This document shows positions 52,706 to 60,732 of a stretch of DNA of 64,000 nt, one piece after another. The number at the start of each line of letters is the position of its first letter. Within the stretch, counting starts at the first letter, position 1. The notes under the pieces are model-generated. The model ran no database searches. It was not told where the DNA came from and was given only the letters and a program-made list of their open reading frames with translations. The position numbers and the translations under genes are program-made. Location: the NCBI GenBank assembly GCA_964412455.1, contig CAYPOT010000006.1, forward strand, positions 33,338-97,337, read 5' to 3'. Origin of the DNA: JAAXXJ01 sp964412455 (GTDB lineage: Bacteria; Nitrospirota; UBA9217).

Positions 52706-52948
52706 GGCCCACCTCCGACCTGTGACGTGAAAGATCCTCTGCCTGGAGTGACTATACCTCAGGTTACGGAAAAAATCAAATAAATACTGCATATACAAAT
52801 AAAAAAGTGATGAGTAAAAAACTATATATTACGTATAGATAACTATTTTAACGTATCATTGCGAAATCCATAACATACTGATAATATTCATTTCGCCTTT
52901 TACCGGGAATTCTTCTTTTACACACTGCGCCTCACCTTTTGCGAAAAA

Positions 52949-52977
52949 AAGGCCGGTTAGTGTGTCTCTCCGGCCTT
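52949..52977 (-). terminator. Second terminator downstream of the cold-shock gene
   Basis: AAGGCCGG and CCGGCCTT pair across a 13-base loop and are followed on the minus strand by seven T in all. The sequence closely resembles the hairpins at 55555-55585 and 63841-63871. Confidence 0.6.
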
Positions 52978-53044
52978 CGATCGTTCGTAGCTAAAATGTT
53001 TCTTTGGTACACGCCGGGCATTCGTGGACGGACGGAAATTGAAG

Positions 53045-53166
53045 ATTCCCCGCAGCAAGACTTCGGCGAGCCCTTCGGTGTCGTTCGACTAACTCACGAT
53101 GCCGAGCAAAGTCGAAGCAGTGAGCCACTCAGGGTCGAACCACTCAGTCGAACCGCTGCGGGGAAT
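53045..53166. repeat. Composite inverted repeat (family with 60621-60674)
   Basis: Outer arms ATTCCCCGCAGC (53045-53056) and GCTGCGGGGAAT (53155-53166) are perfect complements. The interior carries CTTCGGCGAGC and several TCGAA/CACTCAG modules. A shorter relative occurs at 60621-60674 in the opposite orientation. Confidence 0.75.
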
Positions 53167-53231
53167 GCGCTCGCCCCTGGATTCATCAACTCAAGCCCCG
53201 GACGGTCCGGGGATCGCCGAAACATAAAAAA

Positions 53232-53259
53232 AGCAGGCCCCGGCGAACCGGAACCTGCT
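53232..53259 (-). terminator. Terminator of the cold-shock gene
   Basis: On the minus strand AGCAGG..CCGG and CCGG..CCTGCT form a hairpin followed by six or more T. About 20 bp past the stop. Confidence 0.8.
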
Positions 53260-53279
53260 CTAATGAGATAAGCGTTAGC

Positions 53280-53480
53280 TTAGATCTTCACAACATTTGC
53301 TGCCTTGGCGCCCTTGGGCGAGTCGACAACGTCGAACTGCACCTGCTGGCCTTCGGCCAGGGACTTGAAGCCGCTGTCCTGAATGTCGCCGAAATGCACG
53401 AACACATCAGCGCCTGTTTCGCGGGTGATGAAGCCAAAACCTTTGGCATCATTGAACCACTTAACCGTACCTTGTTCCAT
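53280..53480 (-). CDS. Cold-shock domain protein (CspA family)
   Basis: 66 residues, a single OB-fold cold-shock domain with RNP1 KGFGFI and RNP2 VFVHF, start MEQGTVKWFNDAKGFGFI. Binds single-stranded RNA/DNA as an RNA chaperone. AGGAGG lies nine bases upstream. It has a long leader of about 108 nt with a hairpin and T tract, and a dedicated promoter. Confidence 0.95.
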   Translation of the reverse strand: MEQGTVKWFNDAKGFGFITRETGADVFVHFGDIQDSGFKSLAEGQQVQFDVVDSPKGAKAANVVKI

Positions 53481-53527
53481 GGTGATCTACCTCCTTCTTG
53501 ATGAATTAAAGCTACGGATAAGGACAA

Positions 53528-53560
53528 AAAAATTACCGCAAAGTTGATGGGTCTTTGCGG
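53528..53560 (-). promoter_or_regulatory. Terminator-like hairpin in the cold-shock leader
   Basis: On the minus strand CCGCAAAG and CTTTGCGG form a perfect 8-bp stem with a nine-base loop, followed by TAATTTTTTTG. It lies between the promoter (53596-53624) and the csp start, so it may act as an attenuator. Confidence 0.55.
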
Positions 53561-53595
53561 TTTCCCTGCAAGAACATCCGGAACTTCTGGAGAAC

Positions 53596-53624
53596 ATAAT
53601 CCACCTTTTACGTCACAATGTCAA
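53596..53624 (-). promoter_or_regulatory. Promoter of the cold-shock gene
   Basis: Minus-strand TTGACA (53624-53619) and GATTAT (53601-53596), spacing 17 bp. Confidence 0.55.
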
Positions 53625-53829
53625 GGGTTATTTGTTGGCCGATGTCTGCGCACGGCTCTTTACAATGTCCGGGAAAAGGGGTAGGATTCGGGTCTTGCTT
53701 TAGAGAGACAGAAGGTGCCGTGAAGCTGGACAGGTCCGGCAGCGCGCGTCTTCGATTCCCGTAGGAAGCAACTGCTGATAAAAGGCGGCTTCAGCATAGC
53801 GTCTGAGGTCGCCCTGGAAAGAGCACAAC

Positions 53830-55449
53830 GTGAAGATCATAAAACCTGCTGTGAACGCAGCCGTTCTGGCTGCGGCGTGCGCGGCGTTCATCATCCTTGC
53901 CGATAATACACTCTTCTGGAATTCCCTGTTCAAGCTCATCGATCCGCGGACGGCGCATGGTCTTTTCGTGTCCGTCGCCGCCTTTGTCATCCTTGCCGGC
54001 ACGCTGACCGCGCTCTTCCTTCTCTTCAGCATCAACTATCTGTTCAAACCCTCGCTGATGGCCGTCCTGGTATTGTCATCGATCATCGGATATTACTCTT
54101 CCGGGTACGGTGTGATCTTTGACCACGGCATGCTGCAGAACATCATGGAAACGGATCGCCGTGAGGCGGCCGAGCTGATGACCGGAGCGTTCGTGGCGCA
54201 CACCGTGCTGTTCGGCCTCCTGCCCGCGCTGGCGGTCGCGCTGTCCCGGGTCCGGTCCCGCCCGTTCGTCAAAGAGCTCGGCTTCCGGCTGGCCTCGATC
54301 ACGATCGCGCTCACGATGGTCGCATCGGCAGCGTTCCTGAGCTATAAGGACCTGACCTTGATGGGGAGGGAGCACAAAGAGCTTCGCCTTTCGGTCAATC
54401 CCCTGTACCCCGTGTATGCGGCGCTCACCTACGGGCGGCACAGAGGACGTGCGGCCACGGCCGTAACGCTGATCGGCACGGATGCCAGACAGAAGAAGAC
54501 CCGACCCGGCGGGAGAAAGACCGTTGTGGTCTTTGTGGTGGGCGAAACGGCCCGGGAAAAGGAGTTCTCGCTAAACGGGTATGAGCGGAACACGAACCCG
54601 CTCCTGGAACAGGACGATGTCATCAGTTTCACCCAGGCGTATGCCTGCGGCACCGCGACCGCTGAATCCCTCCCCTGCATGTTCTCCCATCTCGACCGGA
54701 GCGAGTACTCGGTGGACAAGGCCGCGCATTTCGAGAACGTGCTTGATGTCCTGTCGCGAGCGGGAGTAAACGTGCTCTGGCGGGACAATAACGCGGGCTG
54801 CAAAGGGGTCTGCGCACGGGTGGTCACAGAGGACCTGTCCCGCGGTCCGGCGGCCGGCGTCTGTAACGGCGAGGAGTGCTTTGACGAGGTTTTGCTCTCT
54901 GGTCTGTCGGAGCGTCTGCGGCGCACCAGTTCCAACGTGCTTGTCGTGCTCCATCAGCAGGGAAGCCATGGGCCGGCCTACTTCAAGAGACACCCCGCGA
55001 ATTTCAGCGTCTTTGTGCCGGAATGCAGCAACGGTTCACCGGAGAGCTGCGAGAACAGCGATATCATCAATGCCTATGACAACACGATCCTCTATACGGA
55101 CTATTTTCTGCACCGGACCATCGACCTTCTGAAGCGAAACTCGGGCGCATATGACACCCTCATGATCTATTTTTCCGATCATGGGGAGTCGCTGGGGGAA
55201 AAGGGGATATATCTGCACGGCTTGCCTTATTTTCTTGCTCCTGATGAGCAGACCCATGTACCGCTCGTCATATGGATGTCCGACGGCTATGCGGCGAACC
55301 AGCGCATCGACCGGGAATGCCTTCGCGCGCAGCGCCACGCGCCCTATTCCCACTCCAATATCTTCCACTCGCTCCTCGGCGCATTCGGCGTGCAGACCGA
55401 ATTCTATAAACAGGACCGGGACATCCTTGCACAGTGCAGGGCCAGATAG
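53830..55449 (+). CDS. eptA: Lipid A phosphoethanolamine transferase (EptA family)
   Basis: 539 residues. Five transmembrane helices in the first about 190 residues, then a periplasmic sulfatase-fold domain. Metal and catalytic motifs: VVGETAR (Glu zinc ligand), the nucleophile threonine in CGTATAESLPCMFS, FSDHGESLGEKGIYLHG, and several cysteines for the usual disulfides. Transfers phosphoethanolamine to lipid A, reducing negative charge and polymyxin binding. GTG start with GGAAAG upstream. Alone between terminators. The family includes both housekeeping EptA and MCR; nothing here marks mobility. Confidence 0.93.
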   Translation: MKIIKPAVNAAVLAAACAAFIILADNTLFWNSLFKLIDPRTAHGLFVSVAAFVILAGTLTALFLLFSINYLFKPSLMAVLVLSSIIGYYSSGYGVIFDHGMLQNIMETDRREAAELMTGAFVAHTVLFGLLPALAVALSRVRSRPFVKELGFRLASITIALTMVASAAFLSYKDLTLMGREHKELRLSVNPLYPVYAALTYGRHRGRAATAVTLIGTDARQKKTRPGGRKTVVVFVVGETAREKEFSLNGYERNTNPLLEQDDVISFTQAYACGTATAESLPCMFSHLDRSEYSVDKAAHFENVLDVLSRAGVNVLWRDNNAGCKGVCARVVTEDLSRGPAAGVCNGEECFDEVLLSGLSERLRRTSSNVLVVLHQQGSHGPAYFKRHPANFSVFVPECSNGSPESCENSDIINAYDNTILYTDYFLHRTIDLLKRNSGAYDTLMIYFSDHGESLGEKGIYLHGLPYFLAPDEQTHVPLVIWMSDGYAANQRIDRECLRAQRHAPYSHSNIFHSLLGAFGVQTEFYKQDRDILAQCRAR

Positions 55450-55908
55450 GCGCCTGCGTCGCCGGCATCGACAAGGTGAGGGGAAAGAGCTGACCGCAAG
55501 ATCTGAATTCTGAGACGGACGGCGGAAGAGAGCTCATATTGCGAATAAATCAAGAAAGGCCGGAGAGAATGTCTCTCCGGCCTTTGAACGTTCGGAAATA
55601 ACCGCTTCTTCATACGCCCCGCCCATGCCGCAGGCAGCGGGGACGAGCAAAAACGCATCAACTCCCGCCTAACCCCGGATACCCTCAGGACACCCGGTTA
55701 CCCGTTCAAATTGAATAAATGATTTCAAGAAAATAGCGGGGGTATTTTTGGGCGATACCGGTTGCTTTAAATCTAAACCATCGCGAGAAACCGGAACAGG
55801 TCATGACGATTAAAACGGCGAGATGCTGGCAAATAACGACCTTACAGGACACCTAAATAAACAAAGACCAGAGAAGAAATATTTCCGGCCTGTATCAGCA
55901 ATAACATT
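55450..55908. other. Gene-free stretch after eptA
   Basis: It contains the terminator-type hairpin at 55555-55585. The rest is AT-richer from 55690 on with no convincing gene. Confidence 0.45.
55555..55585. terminator. Terminator-type hairpin after eptA
   Basis: AAAGGCCGGAGAGA and TCTCTCCGGCCTTT form a perfect 14-bp stem with a three-base loop. About 105 bp past the eptA stop. Nearly the same sequence recurs at 63841-63871. Confidence 0.65.
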
Positions 55909-56148
55909 TCATGTCTTATCCTCAAAGCACGTGACAGGGCTTATCGTAGGTGACTCTAAGGACGTTCGTCTTTTGGAGGACCTGATGAAGCCATAAAGGT
56001 GGTAGGCGCAGTCAGGCCCCACAAGGGCCCGGGCGGAATCGAGCGATAGTTTGACCTTCCCGTCCAGGATCATCTTCCGGTACTTATGCCGTATCCGTAT
56101 TTCTTCCGACTGGTGCTTCATACGCATATCACCCATGCCGCCGGACAT
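55909..56148 (-). CDS. Possible small hypothetical protein
   Basis: Open frame of 79 codons; the more plausible part starts at an internal MKHQSEEIRIRHKYRKMI. No good ribosome-binding site, no recognised family. It lies between eptA and a PilZ gene. Composition is not clearly coding, so this is a tentative call. Confidence 0.25.
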   Translation of the reverse strand: MSGGMGDMRMKHQSEEIRIRHKYRKMILDGKVKLSLDSARALVGPDCAYHLYGFIRSSKRRTSLESPTISPVTCFEDKT

Positions 56149-56222
56149 CGAAGACGATCAACAGCTTACCACGGCATGCCTGGTCCCGGACGCCCCTTTT
56201 TCCGCCTCGGCCGCATGTATCG

Positions 56223-56882
56223 TTACTGGGGGGAAGGGTTCCGGCTGACGAGGATTTCGATGGCGCGCAACGCCGCGGGATCGAGACGGGAGAACCGCAC
56301 GCCGTAGCTGCCCCGGTCATTCCTCACGACCTCTGCCTGTAGAGCAAAGGACCTCGCGGGAGCCAGGTCGAGAGAGCAATGCAGCTGGTCGCCCCGGCAG
56401 AGCTCGGCATCCGCTCTGATCAGCATGCCCGTCGCGCTGATGTTCTCGGTGCGGCAGTCAATGGCCATGCGCGGGGCACCGCTGGTCCGGGCGCTGAACT
56501 GCGCGTGAAAACTGCCTCGGATGGGAATGCTCAGGAGTTCGTGGACCGTCCGGCGAAGCACGGCCCCGCGGAGAGGCAGCGTCAGGACCGCATTGGCCCT
56601 GCACTGCGCGGCCTCTTTGCGCTCGATCTCATTATCGCGGCAGCACACGATGATCGAGACGTCCCGCAGTTCCCCGTCATCGCGTATCTGGGCGCAGAAC
56701 TGCTGGGCGCCCATGCCCGAGCCGTAGAGCTCGGTAATGATAAGGGCCGCCTTCTCCTTGCGGTGGATCTTCAGGGCGTCGGCGTTCGAATATGCCGTGT
56801 ACGCCTCGAAGTCGGACATCTCCTCGAAGAAATCAAGGTCGACGTTCTGCTTGACGCGGTCGAGAAATATGATCTTTTTCAT
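56223..56882 (-). CDS. PilZ-domain protein with degenerate receiver-like N-domain
   Basis: 219 residues. The N-terminal part (about 1-115) has a receiver-like alternating pattern (IIFLDRVKQN, ALIITELYGSGMG, SIIVCCRDNEIERKE), but the phosphoacceptor position appears to be Glu, so phosphorylation is unlikely. The C-terminal PilZ domain (about 120-215) has an arginine-containing entry segment and NISATGMLI in place of the usual D.S..G, followed by VVRNDRGSYGVRFSRLD. Likely c-di-GMP effector. Target unknown. Confidence 0.75.
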   Translation of the reverse strand: MKKIIFLDRVKQNVDLDFFEEMSDFEAYTAYSNADALKIHRKEKAALIITELYGSGMGAQQFCAQIRDDGELRDVSIIVCCRDNEIERKEAAQCRANAVLTLPLRGAVLRRTVHELLSIPIRGSFHAQFSARTSGAPRMAIDCRTENISATGMLIRADAELCRGDQLHCSLDLAPARSFALQAEVVRNDRGSYGVRFSRLDPAALRAIEILVSRNPSPQ

Positions 56883-57048
56883 GACAGGTGCCCCCCCACT
56901 GGCGCCACATTAAATCGCGCACGTGTACGAAAGGATACTATCACCGAACGCTTCCAATATCCACAATCTTTTTGGTCTTTTTTTGGCCGGCGAGGCGGAG
57001 GCACACCGGTAGAGGCTATGAACGAGGCAAAGGTGACCCCCGGGGTCC

Positions 57049-57357
57049 TCAGCGGCGGTTGATCAGTACCATGACGCCTGCTGCCACGGCAAGGACCGCG
57101 AGAATGACGCCGCTTCCGGTAAAGCGGACTTGAAAGAGCGACAGAAGACCGCCCGCGACCAGCCAGGTCCCCAGAAGGATACTTCCCATCTGCGTACCGA
57201 TCTGCTCTCTTCTATCGGCGATGAAGAACAGGATGCCGGTCACGATCCCGAGAACCGCGAGGATGATGCCGCTTTGCGAGAAAGAAATACCGCCGAGACG
57301 GACCAGGCCCGTCAGGACCAGCCAGATGCCGAGAAGAATGTTTGCCCAGGTCTTCAT
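57049..57357 (-). CDS. Small four-helix membrane protein
   Basis: 102 residues with two similar halves, each having two hydrophobic helices (ILLGIWLVLTGLVRLGG..GIILAVLGIVTGILFFIA and ILLGTWLVAGGLLSLFQ..GVILAVLAVAAGVMVLI). The internal duplication is evident from LLGxWLVxxGL. GGAGG precedes the ATG. Resembles small LiaF/DUF5668-like membrane proteins. Function unknown. Confidence 0.7.
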   Translation of the reverse strand: MKTWANILLGIWLVLTGLVRLGGISFSQSGIILAVLGIVTGILFFIADRREQIGTQMGSILLGTWLVAGGLLSLFQVRFTGSGVILAVLAVAAGVMVLINRR

Positions 57358-57550
57358 AAGGAACCTCCGTGGAGAGATTAAGGATTCTGTTACTGATACA
57401 GCCAGATAACCAGGGAATCATAGCATAATTGTTGACGGTTTTGCCATCTTCATCAATTTGTCCGCGCGCGGTCCGCTCTTTTCTCCGGACTTCAGTCGAT
57501 GATAGCGCTATACAACTCAATACCTTAAGCCCGGCCCCGGACTGGCCCGC

Positions 57551-57760
57551 ATGTATGCGCTCCAGAGCAACACGGTCGGCATCAGCGCCATCCTCAAACC
57601 CTCGCGAAGCTTTTTGAGCAGGTTCGATGCCGACAAGGTCAAGCTGAAGCTGAGCGCGGACGTATACACTACATCGAGCCACGAAAATATCCAGTACCGG
57701 TATCACACCGACCGGCTGACCGGCGTGTTCACCACGATAGCGCTGGATTATGATTTCTGA
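57551..57760 (+). pseudogene. Fragment resembling the C-terminus of an outer-membrane beta-barrel protein
   Basis: An open 69-codon frame ends with alternating polar/hydrophobic strands (NIQYRYHTDRL, VFTTIALDYDF) and a terminal Phe, the signature of barrel proteins recognised by the BAM complex. There is no ribosome site or signal peptide upstream and the frame is not extended by a convincing reading frame. Probably the remnant of a decayed DUF3570-type or similar porin gene. Confidence 0.35.
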
Positions 57761-57923
57761 GGGGAACACCTGAAATGCTGCGGGGCTTTCTGGGCAGGAG
57801 GAAAAATCAGGCGGGGAAAAGAATATCGATAAAACAGGATTCCAGATCTGACTCCGAACAGCCCTTAAGGACCTGATCCCAGAAGGTTCAACTCGTCCGG
57901 TTTCCCCGACCATTTTCCAATAA

Positions 57924-58337
57924 TTACAGACTCACGTCTGAACCCGGACGGTCCTGATCCCGGCCGGCCTTCATCCATGCGAAAACGAATTCCTCGAGCT
58001 CGATGTTCGAGCGGAGCTGCCCGGGACAGGGTGGCCAGTACCGCAGGAGCCGTTCATCCTCGGCGGAGAGGGACAGGAAACGGATTCCCGCCCGATACCG
58101 ACCTTCCAGCTGCCTGCACCAGAGCAAGATACCGTTCCGGTGATCTTCCACGCTTTTGTGAAACCAGACCAGTCCCGGATCCAACTGTTCGTCGGATTCG
58201 ACTCCCGTCCCACCGCCGCTGATGTCCACAATGCGGACAACGTGATCGGACCTCTTGAGATGCGTGAACGACAGGAGACCCAGGGAGCATTTGCGCTGTC
58301 TTGCTGGCTGCCGGTTTGCTTGACGATATTCACCCAT
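57924..58337 (-). CDS. PilZ-domain protein
   Basis: 137 residues. It opens with an Arg-rich segment RQANRQPARQRKCSLG, then RIVDISGGGTGVESDEQL (the D.SxxG motif of PilZ) and GIRFLSLS, the closing strand. A helical tail follows. It binds c-di-GMP by family. Second PilZ gene within 2 kb, unlike the one at 56223 in that it keeps the Asp-Ser-Gly motif. Confidence 0.75.
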   Translation of the reverse strand: MGEYRQANRQPARQRKCSLGLLSFTHLKRSDHVVRIVDISGGGTGVESDEQLDPGLVWFHKSVEDHRNGILLWCRQLEGRYRAGIRFLSLSAEDERLLRYWPPCPGQLRSNIELEEFVFAWMKAGRDQDRPGSDVSL

Positions 58338-58528
58338 GGGATGGCCACCTCACACGCCTTGAACACCCTTCTTTATCCCGAACGTCGGCTAAAGGCGGAG
58401 CTGTGCTGCGCCTGACACTAAAGTTTCAAAGGTGCTTAACTGCTATATTAGCATAAAACTCGAAAAATGTCTCCCCTGGAGCCCCCCAGCATCCCGACGC
58501 GCCTGGAAGAAAATAGCGCGACATACCT

Positions 58529-59395
58529 CTAAAGTATGATCTTCTGATCGCGGACACGGAGATGCGCGGCAAAGGTCCGCGCCACGAGCGGGTTCGCGAG
58601 TTCGAGCGGGAGCCCAAGGTCCTGCAGGACGCATTCGGACAACTTCTGCAGGTCCGGGTCACTGCTCTGCCGCGAGCATTTCCTGACCGCGTCATGCACT
58701 TGCTGGATATATTCAAGGCCCGCGTCCATGCGTTCGTAGGCCGCGGCCCCATCGCACGGTTCGTCCCAGGAAGGGAGAAGGAACCGGATGTCCTTCACTG
58801 CCTTCAGTTTTTTGATCGAGGCGACCGAGGCGAGGACATCCTCATAGATCGGCAGTTCTCCCGGGACCGGAATGGCGTCTCCCGAGAAGAGCACATTGTA
58901 TCCAAGCAGCATGATGGAAAGCGATCCCCGCGAATGGCCCGGGGTGTACAGCACGTTCAATTTCAGGCCGCAGCCGAGATCAAATACCTCGCCGTCCTCC
59001 AGCAGCCTGTTCACTGCAAGCGGCCCGGCAACGAGCGTGTCGAAGTCGGGCACCGGCCGCTCACTGGCCTGGAGTTGTACGTTCTCGATCCATGCCCGTT
59101 CCGCGGGGTGCGCCGCGACCGCGCAGCCCGTCTCCCCCTTGATGGTCCGGGATGCGCCCATATGGTCCGGATGGGCGTGCGTCTGGATGATCAGCGAGAT
59201 ATCGCTTGTCTTCCGGTCCGTGCTCCACAGATAATTGAAGATCGAGTCCGCCGCCGACGCCACGCCGGTGTCGATGAGACAGACCCCGTGCGTACCGTAG
59301 ATGAGGTAGACATAGACGAACCTGTCTACGAAACCTTGCGGCGTCAGTATGCTGAACGGGACCTTGATGGCGTGAACGTGCCTGTCAATCTGCAT
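58529..59395 (-). CDS. MBL-fold metallohydrolase
   Basis: 288 residues. Metallo-beta-lactamase fold with metal ligands THAHPDHMG (about 72-80), the second histidine in YTPGHSRGSLS and Asp in FSGDAIPVPG. A C-terminal helical domain (about 210-288) caps the active site as in hydroxyacylglutathione hydrolase-like enzymes. Substrate unknown. Single gene with GAGGTAACC upstream. Confidence 0.85.
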   Translation of the reverse strand: MQIDRHVHAIKVPFSILTPQGFVDRFVYVYLIYGTHGVCLIDTGVASAADSIFNYLWSTDRKTSDISLIIQTHAHPDHMGASRTIKGETGCAVAAHPAERAWIENVQLQASERPVPDFDTLVAGPLAVNRLLEDGEVFDLGCGLKLNVLYTPGHSRGSLSIMLLGYNVLFSGDAIPVPGELPIYEDVLASVASIKKLKAVKDIRFLLPSWDEPCDGAAAYERMDAGLEYIQQVHDAVRKCSRQSSDPDLQKLSECVLQDLGLPLELANPLVARTFAAHLRVRDQKIIL

Positions 59396-59616
59396 GGCGA
59401 TGGGTTACCTCGACACGCATAGTATAGAATCTTTGAATATTTTGCAAGGTGAAACAGGGAAAGGAGGGTCAGCATGAAAGGCAGATATCCGGCGTTACCG
59501 TCTGCCGGGTGATCGAGCTCGGCGATGTGGCTGATTCCTCGTCCTTGAGTGGCCTGTGAGGAGGCTCAATAAGTCAAGTCTTACCCCCTGATGTCTCCCT
59601 GGGAAGACCTGCGCCC

Positions 59617-60213
59617 CTACATCTTGTTCGTCTTCATGCTGAGGCCGGCGGTCAGGGTCAGGCGCATGGCATCCTCAAGGGATATGTCCAGCATCTGAAC
59701 GGACGAGCGCGGCACAAGCACCATGTACCCTCCGATCTGGTAGCTGAACGGCAGATACACGGCCACAGCGTCCACGTCGTTAATGCCCACGGGCAGAGAG
59801 CTGAGATCGCCGCGAGTAACGAATCCTATCAACTTCATGCCGGTACCGCCGATCTGGACGGAGACAACCTGCTGGAGGCCGCTCTTCTGCGGCTCGGCGA
59901 GGAAACTGAAAAAATCACGCAGCGGTCCGTACACGGTCTTTACGATCGGCAGGCGGTACAGAAGCGCCTCGCCCCAGGAAAACAGTTTTTGCACCACCCA
60001 GGTGCGCATCAGCAATCCAATCAGGAATATGATGACCGCAAAAAGCGCCATTCCCAGACCGGGCCAGTAGAGCTTTTCCGGAAGAACGGAACGGATCGCG
60101 TTACCAAGCACCGACTCGGCAGCCATGAAAAACCAGAAGAGCAGGTAAAAGGTAGCTGCAACGGGTATGGCGGTCACGAGGCCTGTCAGGAACGTTCGGG
60201 TGATATATTTCAT
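59617..60213 (-). CDS. DUF502 family inner-membrane protein
   Basis: 198 residues from ATG 60213 (AAAGGAC upstream). Two transmembrane helices (about 7-30 and 50-75), then a conserved beta-rich domain with YRLPIVKTVYGPLRDFF and VYLPFSYQIGGYMVLVPRS. Matches DUF502, membrane proteins of unknown function often found near envelope genes. Confidence 0.85.
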   Translation of the reverse strand: MKYITRTFLTGLVTAIPVAATFYLLFWFFMAAESVLGNAIRSVLPEKLYWPGLGMALFAVIIFLIGLLMRTWVVQKLFSWGEALLYRLPIVKTVYGPLRDFFSFLAEPQKSGLQQVVSVQIGGTGMKLIGFVTRGDLSSLPVGINDVDAVAVYLPFSYQIGGYMVLVPRSSVQMLDISLEDAMRLTLTAGLSMKTNKM

Positions 60214-60732
60214 GTGGGTCCTTTCGGGGTCCCTGAGAAGCGGGATCCAGGGGTGCGGGTCCATGGCGGGCCGGACTTAAATTGAGATACAGTTACGCTA
60301 AGGGAGGTCTAAAAGAGAGCTGGAAATACCGGGATGTTCGAGCCTCCCACTTGCGATGAGAGTACTATAGAAGGAGGAAATTGGCAACAGAATACAAGCC
60401 GTGAATTTGTGATCAAGGTTGTTTTGAAATAGAAACTCCGGGGAGCATGAATCAACGCTACGCACGGTTTCATGTCAGGTGTAAAAATTGTATAGGTTCG
60501 CTTTGGCAAGAATGCGACATTTCTGCTTGGGCTGGACAGTTTTGATAAGCGCACTTGCTTCTGATCCTCTATAATAATATAATACCCACGCTGATGCACC
60601 GACTGAATTTAAGAGCGAGCGCATTCCCTCGTAGCGGCTCGACTAAGCTCGCCGAAGTTTTGCTGCGGGGAGCTTCACTCTTTTAAAGTAGCACAGCTGA
60701 TATTTCTGCTCCCCTGAGGTATACTTACCACC
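60214..60732. other. Gene-free stretch before the DUF4388 gene
   Basis: About 520 bp; AT-rich up to 60600, then an inverted repeat at 60621-60674. No supported gene. Probably carries divergent promoters. Confidence 0.45.
60621..60674. repeat. Short relative of the 53045-53166 composite repeat
   Basis: Arms ATTCCCTCGTAGC and GCTGCGGGGAGC pair imperfectly. The interior CTCGCCGAAG is the complement of CTTCGGCGAG at 53061-53070, so the copy is inverted relative to that one. Confidence 0.6.

Noticed and set aside
53830..55449. Mobile colistin-resistance (mcr) gene
   Set aside because: Only family-level similarity: no IS elements, composition matches neighbours, and terminators frame it as a normal chromosomal eptA-type gene.
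60309..60599. 96-codon minus-strand frame in the gap before the DUF4388 gene
   Set aside because: No ribosome site, no domain, composition unlike the neighbouring genes.
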